The notes: a model not told the origin generated them from the sequence alone. 64,000 nt of DNA from Cryobacterium sp. MP_M3 (GCF_015752155.1 NZ_JADOVI010000007.1:1-64000), one strand, 5' to 3'. Shown: positions 1 through 9,126, counted from the first letter of the stretch. Program-made: numbers and translations.

Positions 1-201
1 GGAAGCTCTGCGGCTTTCCGCACCTTTGGGGTACGTGAAGACATTACGGCCCCCAGCCCACCCCGTCAAAACCCGCCCCCGCCCGGGCGTGTCACACCCC
101 CACCCCACCCGCAGCATCCGCCCCCACACCTAACGACGACGCGCCAGCACCCGCTCGACGAGAACGGATGCGGGCGCGCGACCTGCGGGAACGGAACGGA
201 G
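1..201. other. Left edge, no supported gene
   Basis: This stretch lies downstream of ahcY on the minus strand and runs to the window edge. I found no frame with a convincing start and no strong hairpin. In the ahcY frame the codons after the TGA stay open for roughly 23 more codons to a TAG near 131-133, but there is no start codon, so I do not call a gene. It probably holds the ahcY 3' end and a spacer. Confidence 0.5.
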
Positions 202-1689
202 TCAGTAGCGGTAGTGGTCGACCTTGTACGGGCCCTCGATCGGGACGCCGATGTAGGCGGACTGCGCGGGAGTGAGCACGGTCAGTTCGACGCCGAGCGC
301 GTCCAGGTGCAGCCGGGCGACCTTCTCGTCGAGGTGCTTCGGCAGCACGTAGACGCCGACCGGGTAGTTCTCCGGGTAGCAGTACAGCTCGATCTGGGCG
401 AGCACCTGGTTGGTGAACGAGTTGCTCATCACGAATGACGGGTGCCCGGTGGCGTTGCCCAGGTTCATCAGGCGTCCCTCGGAGAGCACGAGAACGCTGC
501 GTCCACTCGGCAGGTGCCACTCGTCCACCTGCGGCTTGATCTCGACCCTCACCGCGCCGGGCAGGGATTCGAGCGCCGCCATGTCGATTTCGTTGTCGAA
601 GTGACCGACGTTCGCGATGATCGCGAGGTGCTTCATGCGGAGCATGTGGTCGACCCCGATGACGTTGAAATTGCCGGTGCCGCTGACGAAGATGTCGACC
701 TGTTCGACGACGGATTCGATCCGGGCGACCTGGAACCCGTCCATGGCGGCCTGCAGGGCGTTGATCGGGTCGATCTCGCTCACGATCACCCGGGCACCCT
801 GGCCTCGGAGCGCCTCGGCGGCGCCCTTGCCGACGTCACCGTAGCCGGCGACGAAGACGACCTTGCCGCCGATGAGCACGTCGGTGGCCCGGTTGAGCCC
901 GTCCGGCAGCGAGTGCCGGATGCCGTACTTGTTGTCGAACTTCGACTTGGTGACCGAGTCGTTCACGTTGATCGCTGGGAAGAGGAGGCTGCCGGCCCCG
1001 GCGAGTTCGTAGAGACGGTGCACGCCGGTCGTCGTCTCCTCGGTGACGCCTGCGATGGCGGCGGCGATGACGGTCCAGCGGTCTGTCGACGAGGCCAGCG
1101 ACCGGCGGAGGACGTCGAGGACGACCCGGAATTCGTGGCTGTCGGCCTCCGTGGCGTCGGGCACCGCTCCGGCCTGCTCGAATTCGCGGCCCTTGTGCAC
1201 GAGCATCGTGGCGTCGCCGCCGTCATCGAGGATCATGTTCGGGCCGGTCCAGGTCTCCCCCGCGGCAGCGGCCTCGGTGCTCCAGTCGAAGATCTGCTCG
1301 GTGCACCACCAGTAGTCCTCGAGCGTCTCGCCCTTCCAGGCGAAGACCGGAACGCCGGCCGGAGCCTCGGGGGTGCCCGTCGGCCCCACCGCGATGGCCG
1401 CCGCGGCGTCGTCCTGGGTGGAGAAGATGTTACAGCTGGCCCAGCGGACCTGGGCGCCGAGGGCGACGAGCGTCTCGATCAGCACGGCGGTCTGCACCGT
1501 CATGTGCAGGGATCCGGCGATCCGGGCGCCGGCGAGCGGCTTCGATTCGCCGAATTCGGCGCGGAGGGCCATCAGCCCGGGCATCTCGTTCTCAGCGAGG
1601 CGGAGTTGGTGGCGGCCGGCCTCGGCGAGCGCCAGATTGGCGATCCGGAAGGCGGGCACGGTGGACGAAGGGGACGCGACGACAGTCAT
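202..1689 (-). CDS. ahcY: Adenosylhomocysteinase (S-adenosyl-L-homocysteine hydrolase)
   Basis: Cytosolic NAD-dependent enzyme that reversibly splits S-adenosylhomocysteine into adenosine and homocysteine, clearing the product of SAM methyltransferases. The 495-residue protein is full length for the bacterial family. Visible signatures are the Rossmann NAD loop GYGDVGKG, the TTTGVHRLY segment of the substrate domain, and the family C-terminus KVDHYRY. The ATG at 1687-1689 starts MTVVASPS; the frame stays open further upstream, but that extension is low-complexity and unlike the family, so this start is preferred. It sits 38 bp downstream of the permease gene on the same strand. In M. tuberculosis the orthologue opens the same conserved neighbourhood (Rv3248c, from memory). 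Confidence 0.97.
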   Translation of the reverse strand: MTVVASPSSTVPAFRIANLALAEAGRHQLRLAENEMPGLMALRAEFGESKPLAGARIAGSLHMTVQTAVLIETLVALGAQVRWASCNIFSTQDDAAAAIAVGPTGTPEAPAGVPVFAWKGETLEDYWWCTEQIFDWSTEAAAAGETWTGPNMILDDGGDATMLVHKGREFEQAGAVPDATEADSHEFRVVLDVLRRSLASSTDRWTVIAAAIAGVTEETTTGVHRLYELAGAGSLLFPAINVNDSVTKSKFDNKYGIRHSLPDGLNRATDVLIGGKVVFVAGYGDVGKGAAEALRGQGARVIVSEIDPINALQAAMDGFQVARIESVVEQVDIFVSGTGNFNVIGVDHMLRMKHLAIIANVGHFDNEIDMAALESLPGAVRVEIKPQVDEWHLPSGRSVLVLSEGRLMNLGNATGHPSFVMSNSFTNQVLAQIELYCYPENYPVGVYVLPKHLDEKVARLHLDALGVELTVLTPAQSAYIGVPIEGPYKVDHYRY

Positions 1690-1727
1690 GCGACCATCCT
1701 GCCATCCCCTGCCGCGCCGAGGGGCTG

Positions 1728-3200
1728 TCAGCGGGTGGAGCCGAGCGGTTCGTCTGCCGCATCGGGGGCGGACTGCAGAGCATCCGTCTCGCGCGCGGCC
1801 TTCCCCGGGCGGGTGTCGCCCCGGTACCGCCACAGGCCGATCCCGGCCACGACGGCGGCCAGGAGGAGCGACATCAGCAGTTCCTGCCGGGTCTTCTCGA
1901 GGACGGCCATCCCGACGAGCAGGGCGACAATGCTGACGATGGCGAACCAGGTGAGGTAGGGGAACGCCCACATCTTCAAGGAAAGCCGGTCCGCGGCCTC
2001 CGCGCCCATCCGTCGGCGGAGGATGAGCTGGGAGACGGCGATGACGAGCCAGACCAGCAGGGCGATCGCGCCGGACGTGTTCACGAGGAACAGGAACACG
2101 GTGTCGGGGGCGAGGTAGTTGAGCCCCACCGTGATGAAGCCGACCACGGTCGAGGCGAGCACCGCGGTGCGGGGCACCCCTCCGGTCGACACCCGGGACC
2201 AGGCGGCCGGCGCGTCGCCGCGCACGGAAAGGGAGAACAGCATCCGGCTCGCCGTGTAGAGCCCGGAGTTCAGGCAGGAGAGCACGCTGGTCAGCACGAT
2301 GACGTCCATGATGGCGCCGGCGCCGGGGATGCCGTAGAGCTCGATCACGGCGACGTAGGGGCTCTTGGCAACGGAGGCACTGTCCCAGGGCAGCAGGGTG
2401 ACCACGATGGCGATGGACCCGATGTAGAAGACGAGGATGCGCCAGACGGTCGACTTGACCGCCTTCTTGACGGCGTCGACAGGGTTCTCGGACTCCCCGG
2501 CCGCGATCGTGGCGATCTCAGCCCCGAAGAAGGAGAACACGACCACGAGAACGCCGCCGAGGACCGCGCCGCTGCCGCTGGGGAAGAATCCGCCGCGACC
2601 GGTGAGGTTGCGAAGGCCCGGCGCGTCGAGTCCCGGCATCAGCCCCAGGATGGCGACGACGCCCAACAGCAGGAAGATCGCGATGGCCGCCACCTTGATC
2701 GACGCGAACCAGAACTCGAACTCACCGAACATCTTCACCGAGGCGACGTTGGTCAGGGTCAACAGCACCATCAGCACCAGCGCCCACACCCACTGGTCGA
2801 CCGCCGGAATCCAACGGTGCACGATCGCGGCGCCCGCCGTGGCCTCGATGCCGAGCACGATGATCCAGAACCACGCGTACAGCCAGCCGATGCTCAGGCC
2901 GGCCCAGCGCCCGAGCGCCTTGTCGGCGTAGCTGGAGAACGAGCCGGTCTCCGGGTGGGCGGCTGCCATCTCCCCCAGCATCCGCATGACCAGGATGACG
3001 ACGAGGCCGGCCGCGGCGTAGGCGACGAGGATGCCCGGCCCGGCCTGCTGGATGGCCGCCCCGGAACCGACGAACAAGCCGGCCCCGATCACCCCGGCGA
3101 TGGCGATCATCGAGAGGTGGCGCGGTTTGAGCGTGTGGGCGAGCTGGCTGTCGCTCCCGCCCGTCGCCGGTGAATGGTCGGTTTTCGGCAGGAATGCCAT
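1728..3200 (-). CDS. APC-superfamily amino acid permease
   Basis: A 490-residue polytopic membrane protein of the amino acid-polyamine-organocation superfamily, most like the AAT group (GabP, AnsP, ProY). The N-terminal motif [12 protein letters not shown] lies in the first membrane segment, followed by [19 protein letters not shown], typical of these transporters. About twelve hydrophobic segments are apparent, with a hydrophilic C-terminal tail. It should import an amino acid by proton symport; the substrate cannot be read from sequence. It lies just upstream of ahcY on the same strand and may be co-transcribed with it. The upstream intergenic region holds two 18-bp direct repeats that may be regulatory. 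Confidence 0.9.
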   Translation of the reverse strand: MAFLPKTDHSPATGGSDSQLAHTLKPRHLSMIAIAGVIGAGLFVGSGAAIQQAGPGILVAYAAAGLVVILVMRMLGEMAAAHPETGSFSSYADKALGRWAGLSIGWLYAWFWIIVLGIEATAGAAIVHRWIPAVDQWVWALVLMVLLTLTNVASVKMFGEFEFWFASIKVAAIAIFLLLGVVAILGLMPGLDAPGLRNLTGRGGFFPSGSGAVLGGVLVVVFSFFGAEIATIAAGESENPVDAVKKAVKSTVWRILVFYIGSIAIVVTLLPWDSASVAKSPYVAVIELYGIPGAGAIMDVIVLTSVLSCLNSGLYTASRMLFSLSVRGDAPAAWSRVSTGGVPRTAVLASTVVGFITVGLNYLAPDTVFLFLVNTSGAIALLVWLVIAVSQLILRRRMGAEAADRLSLKMWAFPYLTWFAIVSIVALLVGMAVLEKTRQELLMSLLLAAVVAGIGLWRYRGDTRPGKAARETDALQSAPDAADEPLGSTR

Positions 3201-3310
3201 GGGACTCCAAGGTCATCGTGAACGGGCACCCGGTCGGGCCGGGCACTCGTTCAGGGGTGTCCGGTCAATCTATGTCCGCATCATGACGGCACGAAACGAC
3301 ACGCGCGGCG

Positions 3311-3370
3311 CGAAACCGGACCGTAACGGGACCCGCACCCACGGACGCGGTCCGAAACCAAACCGTAACG
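3311..3370. repeat. Pair of 18-bp direct repeats, 42 bp apart
   Basis: CGAAACCGGACCGTAACG at 3311-3328 recurs as CGAAACCAAACCGTAACG at 3353-3370, with two mismatches. The start-to-start distance of 42 bp is about four helical turns, so both copies would face the same side of the DNA. They lie upstream of the permease start on the minus strand. This could be a paired regulator site; no factor is identified. Confidence 0.45.
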
Positions 3371-3400
3371 CGGCTCGGGGGATCGGTTCGCGCGGTGAGA

Positions 3401-3619
3401 CTAGTCGCGAGGCTGGGCCGGCATCGTGCGCAGCCGCACGAGCTGCCAGCCCTGGGGCGCCGAGGTGAGGCGCGCATGCCGGTCGCACAGGTCGAAACTG
3501 TGCGGCTCCCGCACCAGGGAGAGCGGCCCGAGCACGGCCATCGAGTCGCCGTAGTCGAAGGTGAGGGTCGCCACGGACTCATCCGGGCAGGCGACGCGGG
3601 AACAGGGCCTGGAAGACAT
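3401..3619 (-). CDS. DUF3499 family protein
   Basis: A 72-residue protein of the actinobacterial DUF3499 family, function unknown. The cysteine pattern C6, C11, C45 followed by H48 (SRVAC near the N-terminus, then CDRH) suggests a small metal-binding, zinc-ribbon-like fold. It is divergently transcribed from the metallopeptidase-family gene, the same pairing as Rv3258c/Rv3259 in M. tuberculosis (from memory). A TAGCCT hexamer ends 7 nt before the ATG on the minus strand, so the transcript may be leaderless or nearly so. Family assignment rests on remembered sequence style and on context. Confidence 0.8.
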   Translation of the reverse strand: MSSRPCSRVACPDESVATLTFDYGDSMAVLGPLSLVREPHSFDLCDRHARLTSAPQGWQLVRLRTMPAQPRD

Positions 3620-3626
3620 TGCCCTC

Positions 3627-3632
3627 AGGCTA
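3627..3632 (-). promoter_or_regulatory. -10 box for the DUF3499 gene
   Basis: TAGCCT on the minus strand ends 7 nt before the DUF3499 ATG, matching the actinobacterial TANNNT -10 pattern and predicting transcription from about the start codon. A GAGG in the gap could alternatively act as a short Shine-Dalgarno. Confidence 0.4.
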
Positions 3633-3650
3633 CCCTCACCGCGCCGGAAC

Positions 3651-3656
3651 TAGGAT
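3651..3656 (+). promoter_or_regulatory. -10 box for the metallopeptidase-family gene
   Basis: TAGGAT ends 6 nt before the ATG at 3663 and abuts an in-frame GTG at 3657. Transcription would begin at about 3663, which favours the ATG as a leaderless start. Confidence 0.45.
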
Positions 3657-3662
3657 GTGACC

Positions 3663-4115
3663 ATGTCCCGAATCCGCAGCGCCGCAGCACCGACGCCCGC
3701 GCCGACCCAGCGCGGCCGGGGCCGTGACCGGCACGGCCGCGGCATCCGCAGCTCGGTCACCGGACCGTTCCTGCCGCCCCTGCAGACCCGGATCAGCCAG
3801 TTCGACATGACGGTGGCCTCGACCATCGACTACCTGCGCTCGGTCTGGCCCGACGAACTGAGCGACGTCATCTTCGAGGTGGCGGCCGGACCGTACGCGG
3901 TGATCCCCGGCGTCGGGGTCGAGCGGTGGACCGTGACCGCCGCGGAACGCCGGATCGTGTTCTACCGCCTGCCGATCCAGCGCCTCACCCGCCTGCACCG
4001 CAACGACGACCTGCACCGGAGGATGGTCATCGAGAGCTGCGTGTTCCGTGCCATCGCCGAACTTCTCGGCAAGGACCCCTGGGACCTGGCCCCGGACCGC
4101 TTCCGCCACTTCTAG
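3663..4115 (+). CDS. Metallopeptidase-family (zincin-like) protein with degenerate active site
   Basis: About 150 residues, of the small family usually annotated as metallopeptidase family protein in Actinobacteria (Rv3259-like position). The first 40 residues are basic and probably disordered. Residues about 45-150 form the conserved domain, with GPYAVIPGVG and VFYRLPIQRL. Where true zincins carry HExxH, this protein reads VIESCVFRAIAELLG, so the zinc-binding histidines are absent and peptidase activity is doubtful. An in-frame GTG at 3657 is an alternative start, but a TAGGAT -10 box favours the ATG at 3663. A strong terminator follows at 4162-4189. Confidence 0.8.
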   Translation: MSRIRSAAAPTPAPTQRGRGRDRHGRGIRSSVTGPFLPPLQTRISQFDMTVASTIDYLRSVWPDELSDVIFEVAAGPYAVIPGVGVERWTVTAAERRIVFYRLPIQRLTRLHRNDDLHRRMVIESCVFRAIAELLGKDPWDLAPDRFRHF

Positions 4116-4161
4116 ATTCCGCCGCTGCCCGCGAACGCCGGCAGAGCGACAGCCCACCCAC

Positions 4162-4189
4162 GCGGCCGAGGATTCCTCGGCCGCTTTTT
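4162..4189 (+). terminator. Rho-independent terminator after the metallopeptidase-family gene
   Basis: A perfect 10-bp stem, GCGGCCGAGG with CCTCGGCCGC, closes on the 3-nt loop ATT and is followed by TTTTT. It is a textbook intrinsic terminator for the plus strand. Confidence 0.85.
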
Positions 4190-4388
4190 CGTGCCCGGGC
4201 GTCTGCGGCGCCGCCGCTCCGTCCGCGGAAGGGCCGCGTGATCACGCGGCCGATCCGGGGATTCCGAATCGATGTGAGTTTTTTCCAAACCGATTCGGCG
4301 TTCGGACCGAACCCCTGTCAGCACCACAAGCTGCTCCACCTTCACAGCAATTCCCCACAGACCAACCACACAGACAAAGGATCACACC

Positions 4389-5069
4389 ATGCGTTCATTC
4401 TCCAAGGCCACCATCAGCCTCGCCACCGCCGGACTGCTCATCGCCGGCCTTGCCGCGTGCTCCAGCGGAGCCGAGGCCAGCGGGTCGGCGTCCACGCCCT
4501 CCGCGTCGTCCTCCGCCGAGGCCACCCCTAAGCCCGTCGCATCGATCCCCTCCCTCAAGGGCGTTGACACCGCCGTGCTGCTGGACGCCGACTTCGCCGC
4601 GGCGCTGACCAGCCTGGGCCTCACCCCCGGCACCGTCGGAACCGCGACCCTGGTCGACGGCAGCCTGCACTTCCCGATCACCGGCGGAAATGTGGACTAC
4701 TACGACCCGAACGAGAGCTACCGCCCGTTCGTCCAGGGCTCGATCGAGCACGAGGGCTCCGGCTTCTCGCTGACCGCCGGCGACACGACGGTCGAACTGA
4801 CCAACTTCACCATCGACCCCGGCTCCTCGAAGCTGTTCGGTGATGTCAGCGTCAACGGCACCTCCGCGGCCACCCAGGTGCTGCTCTTCAACCTCTACGG
4901 TGGCACTCTCAAGCCGCTGCAGATGGACGGCGACAACGCCATCCTGGAAGGCACCACCGTGCACATCTCCGCAGAGGCCGCCGGCCTGCTGAACAGCACG
5001 TTCAAGACGGAGGCCGTCGCCGACCAGCTCCTCGTCGGCATCGCGAAGATCACCGTCGCCACCAAGTAG
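4389..5069 (+). CDS. Secreted lipoprotein of unknown function
   Basis: A 226-residue predicted lipoprotein. The N-terminus has basic residues, a hydrophobic stretch and the lipobox LAAC (about residues 21-24), followed by a Ser/Ala/Pro-rich linker to about residue 50 and a beta-rich domain with repeated GD/GT turns. It should be lipid-anchored on the outer face of the membrane. I do not recognise the folded domain, and no catalytic motif is apparent. The ATG is preceded by AAAGGA, a plausible ribosome site. The gene stands alone between two strong terminators, so it is probably monocistronic. Confidence 0.75.
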   Translation: MRSFSKATISLATAGLLIAGLAACSSGAEASGSASTPSASSSAEATPKPVASIPSLKGVDTAVLLDADFAAALTSLGLTPGTVGTATLVDGSLHFPITGGNVDYYDPNESYRPFVQGSIEHEGSGFSLTAGDTTVELTNFTIDPGSSKLFGDVSVNGTSAATQVLLFNLYGGTLKPLQMDGDNAILEGTTVHISAEAAGLLNSTFKTEAVADQLLVGIAKITVATK

Positions 5070-5095
5070 CACCCCGCGACCCAGGTCGCACAGGA

Positions 5096-5129
5096 AAAGG
5101 CGCCTTCGTCTCTCGACGAAGGCGCCTTT
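5096..5129. terminator. Bidirectional terminator between convergent genes
   Basis: A perfect 15-bp stem (AAAGGCGCCTTCGTC with GACGAAGGCGCCTTT) closes on the loop TCTC. The A-run on one side and T-run on the other let it serve both the lipoprotein gene and the convergent mannosyltransferase gene. Confidence 0.85.
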
Positions 5130-5138
5130 CTGCGTGCC

Positions 5139-6599
5139 TCAGGCCGAACGGCCGGACGGTCTCCCGCGGAACGGCCTCCAGTGGAACAGGCGTTCGGCCG
5201 CCCCCGGTCCGGCCCGGCGGAACGCCATCGCCACGATGAGGATGACCGCCACTGCCAGGGTCACCCGGGTCAGCTGCACGGACGGAACCAGCATCCGGAT
5301 GCTGAGCGCGATCGGCACGACGAGCCATTCCCACCGGCCGCTCAGCGCGACGAACGGCACGAGCAGCAGGGCGTACCACGGGTAGCGGGGGCTGAGGATG
5401 ATCAACGTGCTGCCGATCATCAGGAGCTGGCCGAGCCAGGGTTGTGCCGGATCGGTCTTCCACAGGGTGAGCGCGGCGACCCCGGCGAGCACGATGGCCA
5501 CGACGTAGATCGCGGCACCGCCAGGAGCGACCAGCGAGACGAGCGCGAACCGGGTGCCGTCCTGGTACCCCTCCTCGGTGAGGTAGCCGGGCAGGTAGCC
5601 GAGGACCCCGATTCCGGTGGTGAGGACGTAAGGGACGTACAGGAGGAAGAAGGTGACGACGGCGGCGACGATCACCTTCCAGCCCTGCCTGCGGAGCAAC
5701 GCCGGGGCCGCGATCACCGGGATCAGTTTGGTGGCGATCGCCGCGCCGAGGGCGATGCCGCCCCTCCAGTAGCGTTCCCGGGCGACGAGAAAGACGGCGG
5801 CGAGGGCGAAGACGACTCCGAGCATGTCGACGTGGGAGTTGGTGACGGCCTCGGATGCGACGAGCGGGCACCACGCCCACAGCGCGGCGCGGCGCAGGTC
5901 GATGCCGCGGCGGCGCATCCCGAACAGGAGCATGACGGTGGTGCCGACGCTGAGCAGCAGCCCGGTCAGCTGCAACGGCCAATAGGCCGGTCCCGGCCCG
6001 GTGATCAGACGCACCCCGGCGAAGTACAGTTCGGCGGCGGGCGGGTAGATGGTGGGGACGCCGGTGCGGTTCAAGGCCGAGCAGAGCACCTCGTCCGACT
6101 CGCCCCGGTGCACGGTCTGGATGCGCTCGCCGACGCAGCGGGCGGATCCGTCGGAGCCGACCTGCGGGGCCGGGAACAGCCAGTCCGGCCGCAGGGAATC
6201 GAGGCGAGGGTCGGAGGGCACATACGCATACGGGGACACGCCGGCGTTCGCCACGATTCCGTCCCAGGCATACCGGGCAGAGTCGGTGCTCGTGTTGGGG
6301 AGCCCGATCATGGCGGCGGCGCCGATCCCGAGCGAACCGGCCAGGATGAGCACCACGACCGCCCGCCCTCGGACGCCCCGGAGCGCGATCACCGCGGCGG
6401 CGAACAGCAGCCAGGCGACGCAGAGGGAGACGAGCAGCGGCACCGCGTCGCGGCCGGGTGCGAACAGCTCGAAGCTCGCCGCCCCGAACCCGGTGAGCAC
6501 CGCGATGGCGGCCAGGAGCAGGGAGACGACAGTGATTCGCACACTGCCATCTTGTCGGAGTCCCGGGCCGGTCACCGGACCCCGGCGTGCGCGCGTCAT
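5139..6599 (-). CDS. GT87/DUF2029-like polyprenol-phosphate mannosyltransferase
   Basis: A 486-residue integral membrane protein with about ten hydrophobic segments and a first extracytoplasmic loop containing TSTDSARYAWDG, YAYVPSD and YPPAAELYF, as in GT-C/GT87 mannosyltransferases. Such enzymes use a polyprenyl-phosphate sugar to extend lipid-linked glycans or lipoglycans on the outer membrane face. The acceptor is unknown. The ATG at 6597-6599 gives a hydrophilic leader of about 20 residues; a GTG about 19 codons in, directly before the first membrane helix, is a credible alternative. The gene is divergent from the molybdopterin oxidoreductase, with a GAACC-N5-GGTTC repeat (6601-6615) between them. 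Confidence 0.82.
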   Translation of the reverse strand: MTRARRGPVTGPGLRQDGSVRITVVSLLLAAIAVLTGFGAASFELFAPGRDAVPLLVSLCVAWLLFAAAVIALRGVRGRAVVVLILAGSLGIGAAAMIGLPNTSTDSARYAWDGIVANAGVSPYAYVPSDPRLDSLRPDWLFPAPQVGSDGSARCVGERIQTVHRGESDEVLCSALNRTGVPTIYPPAAELYFAGVRLITGPGPAYWPLQLTGLLLSVGTTVMLLFGMRRRGIDLRRAALWAWCPLVASEAVTNSHVDMLGVVFALAAVFLVARERYWRGGIALGAAIATKLIPVIAAPALLRRQGWKVIVAAVVTFFLLYVPYVLTTGIGVLGYLPGYLTEEGYQDGTRFALVSLVAPGGAAIYVVAIVLAGVAALTLWKTDPAQPWLGQLLMIGSTLIILSPRYPWYALLLVPFVALSGRWEWLVVPIALSIRMLVPSVQLTRVTLAVAVILIVAMAFRRAGPGAAERLFHWRPFRGRPSGRSA

Positions 6600-6653
6600 C
6601 GAACCGTAAGGGTTCCGGGCCGTCTCAGCCGCTCAAAACTGGTGCAATGGACT

Positions 6654-7919
6654 ATGCGCCGTTTGATGTACGAAGCCCAGCGATCCCTGGCGTCTCCGGC
6701 GCGCAACCCGCGGATGGCGACGGTGATCGGTCGTCTGCTCGGCGCCGCATTCCTGGTCTGCTTCGGCACCGGGCTGTACAGCCACTTCCTGCAACAGCCG
6801 CTGCCGGGGATGCGTTTCGCCACCAGGCCGGAGTTCCTCTACCAGTTCACCGAGGGCACCCACATCATCGCCGGGATCGCGTGCTTTCCACTGCTGCTGG
6901 CCAAGCTCTACATCGTGTTCCCCGACCTCTTCGCCTACCCACCGGTGCGATCCTTCGTGCACCTCCTGGAGCGGGCGTCGATCGCCCTGTTCGTGGGCGC
7001 GTCCCTCGTGCAGATCACGATCGGGCTGCTCAACACGTACCAGTGGTACCCGTGGCCGTTCCCGTTCCGGCAGGTGCACTTCGCCCTGGCCTGGGTGCTG
7101 ATCGGTTCGCTGGCCCTGCACATCGGCATCAAGCTGCCGATCATCGCCCGGTTCTGGCGCAAACGAGCAGACTACGGGCCTGGTACCGACCACCTCACCG
7201 ATGCGGTTCCCGGCGAACGTGTCGCGGGCACCGAGGCCGAGCGGCTGTGGGGCAGCAGCCGGCCGACCGGGCTGACCGGCCGGCTCATCGCCTACCTGGA
7301 CGCCACCCCGCCGATCGCCGAGAAGGTGAGCCGCCGCGGGTTCCTCGCCACGGTCGCCGTCGCCGTCGCCGCGGTCGTCGGACTGACTGCCGGCCAGACG
7401 TTCGCCCCGCTCGACGCGGTGAACGTCTTCGGTCCGCGCAAGAAGGGGGTCGGCCAGCAGGGCGTCCCCGTCAACCGCACCGCGAGGCAGGCGAATGTCA
7501 CCGAGGCGGTCATCTCGGGGTGGATGCTCACGGTCGCCCACGGCGGCGTGGAACGCAGTTTCACCCGGACCGAACTCGAACGGATGCCGCAAACCGAGGT
7601 CACGCTCCCCATCGCCTGCGTCGAGGGCTGGAGCCAGATGGCCGCCTGGCGCGGCGTTCGGCTGCGCGACCTCGCCGACCTGGTCGGCGCCGGCGAGGAT
7701 ACCTCGTTCAAGCTGGTCAGCCTGGAGGAGCGCGGCAGCTTCCGGCAGACCCAGATGGGCCCGGAGTACGTGCGGGACCCGCTCACCCTGGTGGCGCTCG
7801 AGCTCAACGGGGAGACCCTCGACCTCGAGCACGGCTACCCGGCGCGGATGATCGCTCCCGGCCGGCCGGGAGTACTGCAGACGAAATGGCTGAGTCGAAT
7901 CGAGGCGATCACGGTATGA
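6654..7919 (+). CDS. Membrane-anchored molybdopterin-dependent oxidoreductase (SUOX-fold)
   Basis: A 421-residue protein in two parts. Residues about 20-170 hold four hydrophobic segments with several histidines (H69, H143, H156), resembling a cytochrome b561-like haem domain. After a linker comes an internal twin-arginine motif SRRGFLA (residues 226-232) followed by a hydrophobic helix. The remainder is a sulfite-oxidase-type molybdopterin domain in which C322 (IACVEGW) is the expected molybdenum ligand. The design suggests electrons passing from an external substrate through haem to the membrane. The ATG at 6654 is chosen; a GTG at 6642 is also in frame. Its stop overlaps the next start (ATGA). 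Confidence 0.85.
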   Translation: MRRLMYEAQRSLASPARNPRMATVIGRLLGAAFLVCFGTGLYSHFLQQPLPGMRFATRPEFLYQFTEGTHIIAGIACFPLLLAKLYIVFPDLFAYPPVRSFVHLLERASIALFVGASLVQITIGLLNTYQWYPWPFPFRQVHFALAWVLIGSLALHIGIKLPIIARFWRKRADYGPGTDHLTDAVPGERVAGTEAERLWGSSRPTGLTGRLIAYLDATPPIAEKVSRRGFLATVAVAVAAVVGLTAGQTFAPLDAVNVFGPRKKGVGQQGVPVNRTARQANVTEAVISGWMLTVAHGGVERSFTRTELERMPQTEVTLPIACVEGWSQMAAWRGVRLRDLADLVGAGEDTSFKLVSLEERGSFRQTQMGPEYVRDPLTLVALELNGETLDLEHGYPARMIAPGRPGVLQTKWLSRIEAITV

Positions 7920-8425
7920 ACCAGGTCAGCACAGCATCCGCCGCCCTGCCCCTGGAGCAGGCGGCGCCCGGCCGGGGCATGCGCATGGCGCGCGCCATGC
8001 TCGTCCTGCTCGGGGCCGCCGGCCTCGCCTGGGGTGCCTGGGTTCTGGTGGACACCGTGCGGGTCGCCCGGCTTCCGGGCGTGGCCCTCTGGGTCGGGGC
8101 GGCGATCGTGGTCCACGACGCCGTCATCGCCCCCCTCGTCTTCTTCGGCGGGGTGCTGCTGCGACGTGCGGGCCGGCGACGGGCCGGCGTGGTCGTCGCC
8201 GTCGTGCAGGGCACGATCGTTCTGGGCTCGATCATGACGCTGATCGTCGTGCCCGAGATCGTGGCCCAGACTCAGGGTCAGGCACCGAAGAATCCGACCG
8301 TGCTTCCTCTGGACTACGGCCTGAACCTGGCCGTGTTCTGGTTGGTGATCGCGGTCGGCGCCACGGCGGCATCCGCCGTGCTCTACGCCCGCACCAGGCG
8401 AGCCGGCCGGCGGCCTGCGCGCTAA
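7916..8425 (+). CDS. Small integral membrane protein coupled to the Mo-oxidoreductase
   Basis: A 169-residue protein with about four predicted membrane helices and no recognised catalytic motif. It starts on an ATGA overlap with the molybdopterin oxidoreductase gene, so translation of the two is coupled and a partner or quinone-interaction role is plausible but unproven. Its stop codon overlaps the stop of the convergent methyltransferase gene (8422-8425), leaving no spacer. I do not recognise the family. Confidence 0.75.
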   Translation: MNQVSTASAALPLEQAAPGRGMRMARAMLVLLGAAGLAWGAWVLVDTVRVARLPGVALWVGAAIVVHDAVIAPLVFFGGVLLRRAGRRRAGVVVAVVQGTIVLGSIMTLIVVPEIVAQTQGQAPKNPTVLPLDYGLNLAVFWLVIAVGATAASAVLYARTRRAGRRPAR

Positions 8426-9126
8426 GCGCGCAGCAGCCGGGCGAACCAGCGGCCGTCGAGCCGCCAGTCTTCGGCGACGAACAGTCCGGCGTCGCCGGCA
8501 CGCTCACGCAGGCCGGCCAGGCCGAGTTCGGCCCAGGGGAAGACGGCGCTCCGGCCGCCGGAGGCGTCCTCGATCGTGCCGTCGTAGCGGTCGTCGGTGT
8601 CGGGGTCCTGGCTCAACTCGACCAGCAGCGCGCCGTCCGGGGCGAGCAGGGCCGCGCAGCGGGCCAGCAGGGCGGACGGGTCGCCGCCGATGCCGATGTT
8701 GCCGTCCACGAGCAGCGCGGCCGCCCAGGCGCCCTCGAGCGGCATGGGGTCGAAAACGCTGCGGCGCAGCACGCTCAGTCCCGAGTCCACGGCCATTCGC
8801 ACCGCGGTCGCCGACACGTCGATGCCGAGGGCGGAGAGGCCGAGGCCCATCGCCGCGCGGACCATCCGCCCGGGCCCGCAGCCGATGTCGAGCACCGGAC
8901 CGGTGATTCCGGCGAGGAGGCGGAGGTCGGTGGCGTCGGCATCCGCGCTCCACCGTCCCGCATCGATCACGAACGGCTCGGCGTGCGGCTCCGACCGGGC
9001 GCGGCGCAGGTAGAGCACGTTCTCCGCGTTCCGCAGCGCCGCCGCGTAGGGCTCGGCCCCGCCGGCGCCGAAGGTCGACGGTTCGAACAGTTCGGGTCGG
9101 GTCTCGGTCCGGGCCAGGATCGTCAT
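8422..9126 (-). CDS. SAM-dependent methyltransferase
   Basis: A 234-residue class I methyltransferase. The Rossmann motif I is VLDIGCGPGRMVRA, followed by the acidic residue in ALGIDVSATAV that binds the SAM ribose, and later ALLVDGNIGIGGD and GALLVELSQDPDTDDRYDG. The substrate is unknown. It is the last gene of a minus-strand trio (GT2, DUF2064, methyltransferase) joined by short overlaps, here 4 bp (9123-9126), so the three products very probably work on one compound. Confidence 0.88.
   Translation of the reverse strand: MTILARTETRPELFEPSTFGAGGAEPYAAALRNAENVLYLRRARSEPHAEPFVIDAGRWSADADATDLRLLAGITGPVLDIGCGPGRMVRAAMGLGLSALGIDVSATAVRMAVDSGLSVLRRSVFDPMPLEGAWAAALLVDGNIGIGGDPSALLARCAALLAPDGALLVELSQDPDTDDRYDGTIEDASGGRSAVFPWAELGLAGLRERAGDAGLFVAEDWRLDGRWFARLLRA

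Noticed and set aside
1..201. Short minus-strand peptide ending in VLVERVLARRR
   Set aside because: It is the in-frame continuation after the ahcY stop codon and has no start codon.
442..1959. Long plus-strand open frame of 505 codons opposite ahcY
   Set aside because: It mirrors ahcY, has no domain, and is rich in Arg/Asp/His as expected for antisense frames in GC-rich DNA.
5181..6641. Upstream 487 codons in frame with the molybdopterin oxidoreductase
   Set aside because: This part is antisense to the mannosyltransferase gene and looks like a shadow; the oxidoreductase starts at 6654 (or 6642).
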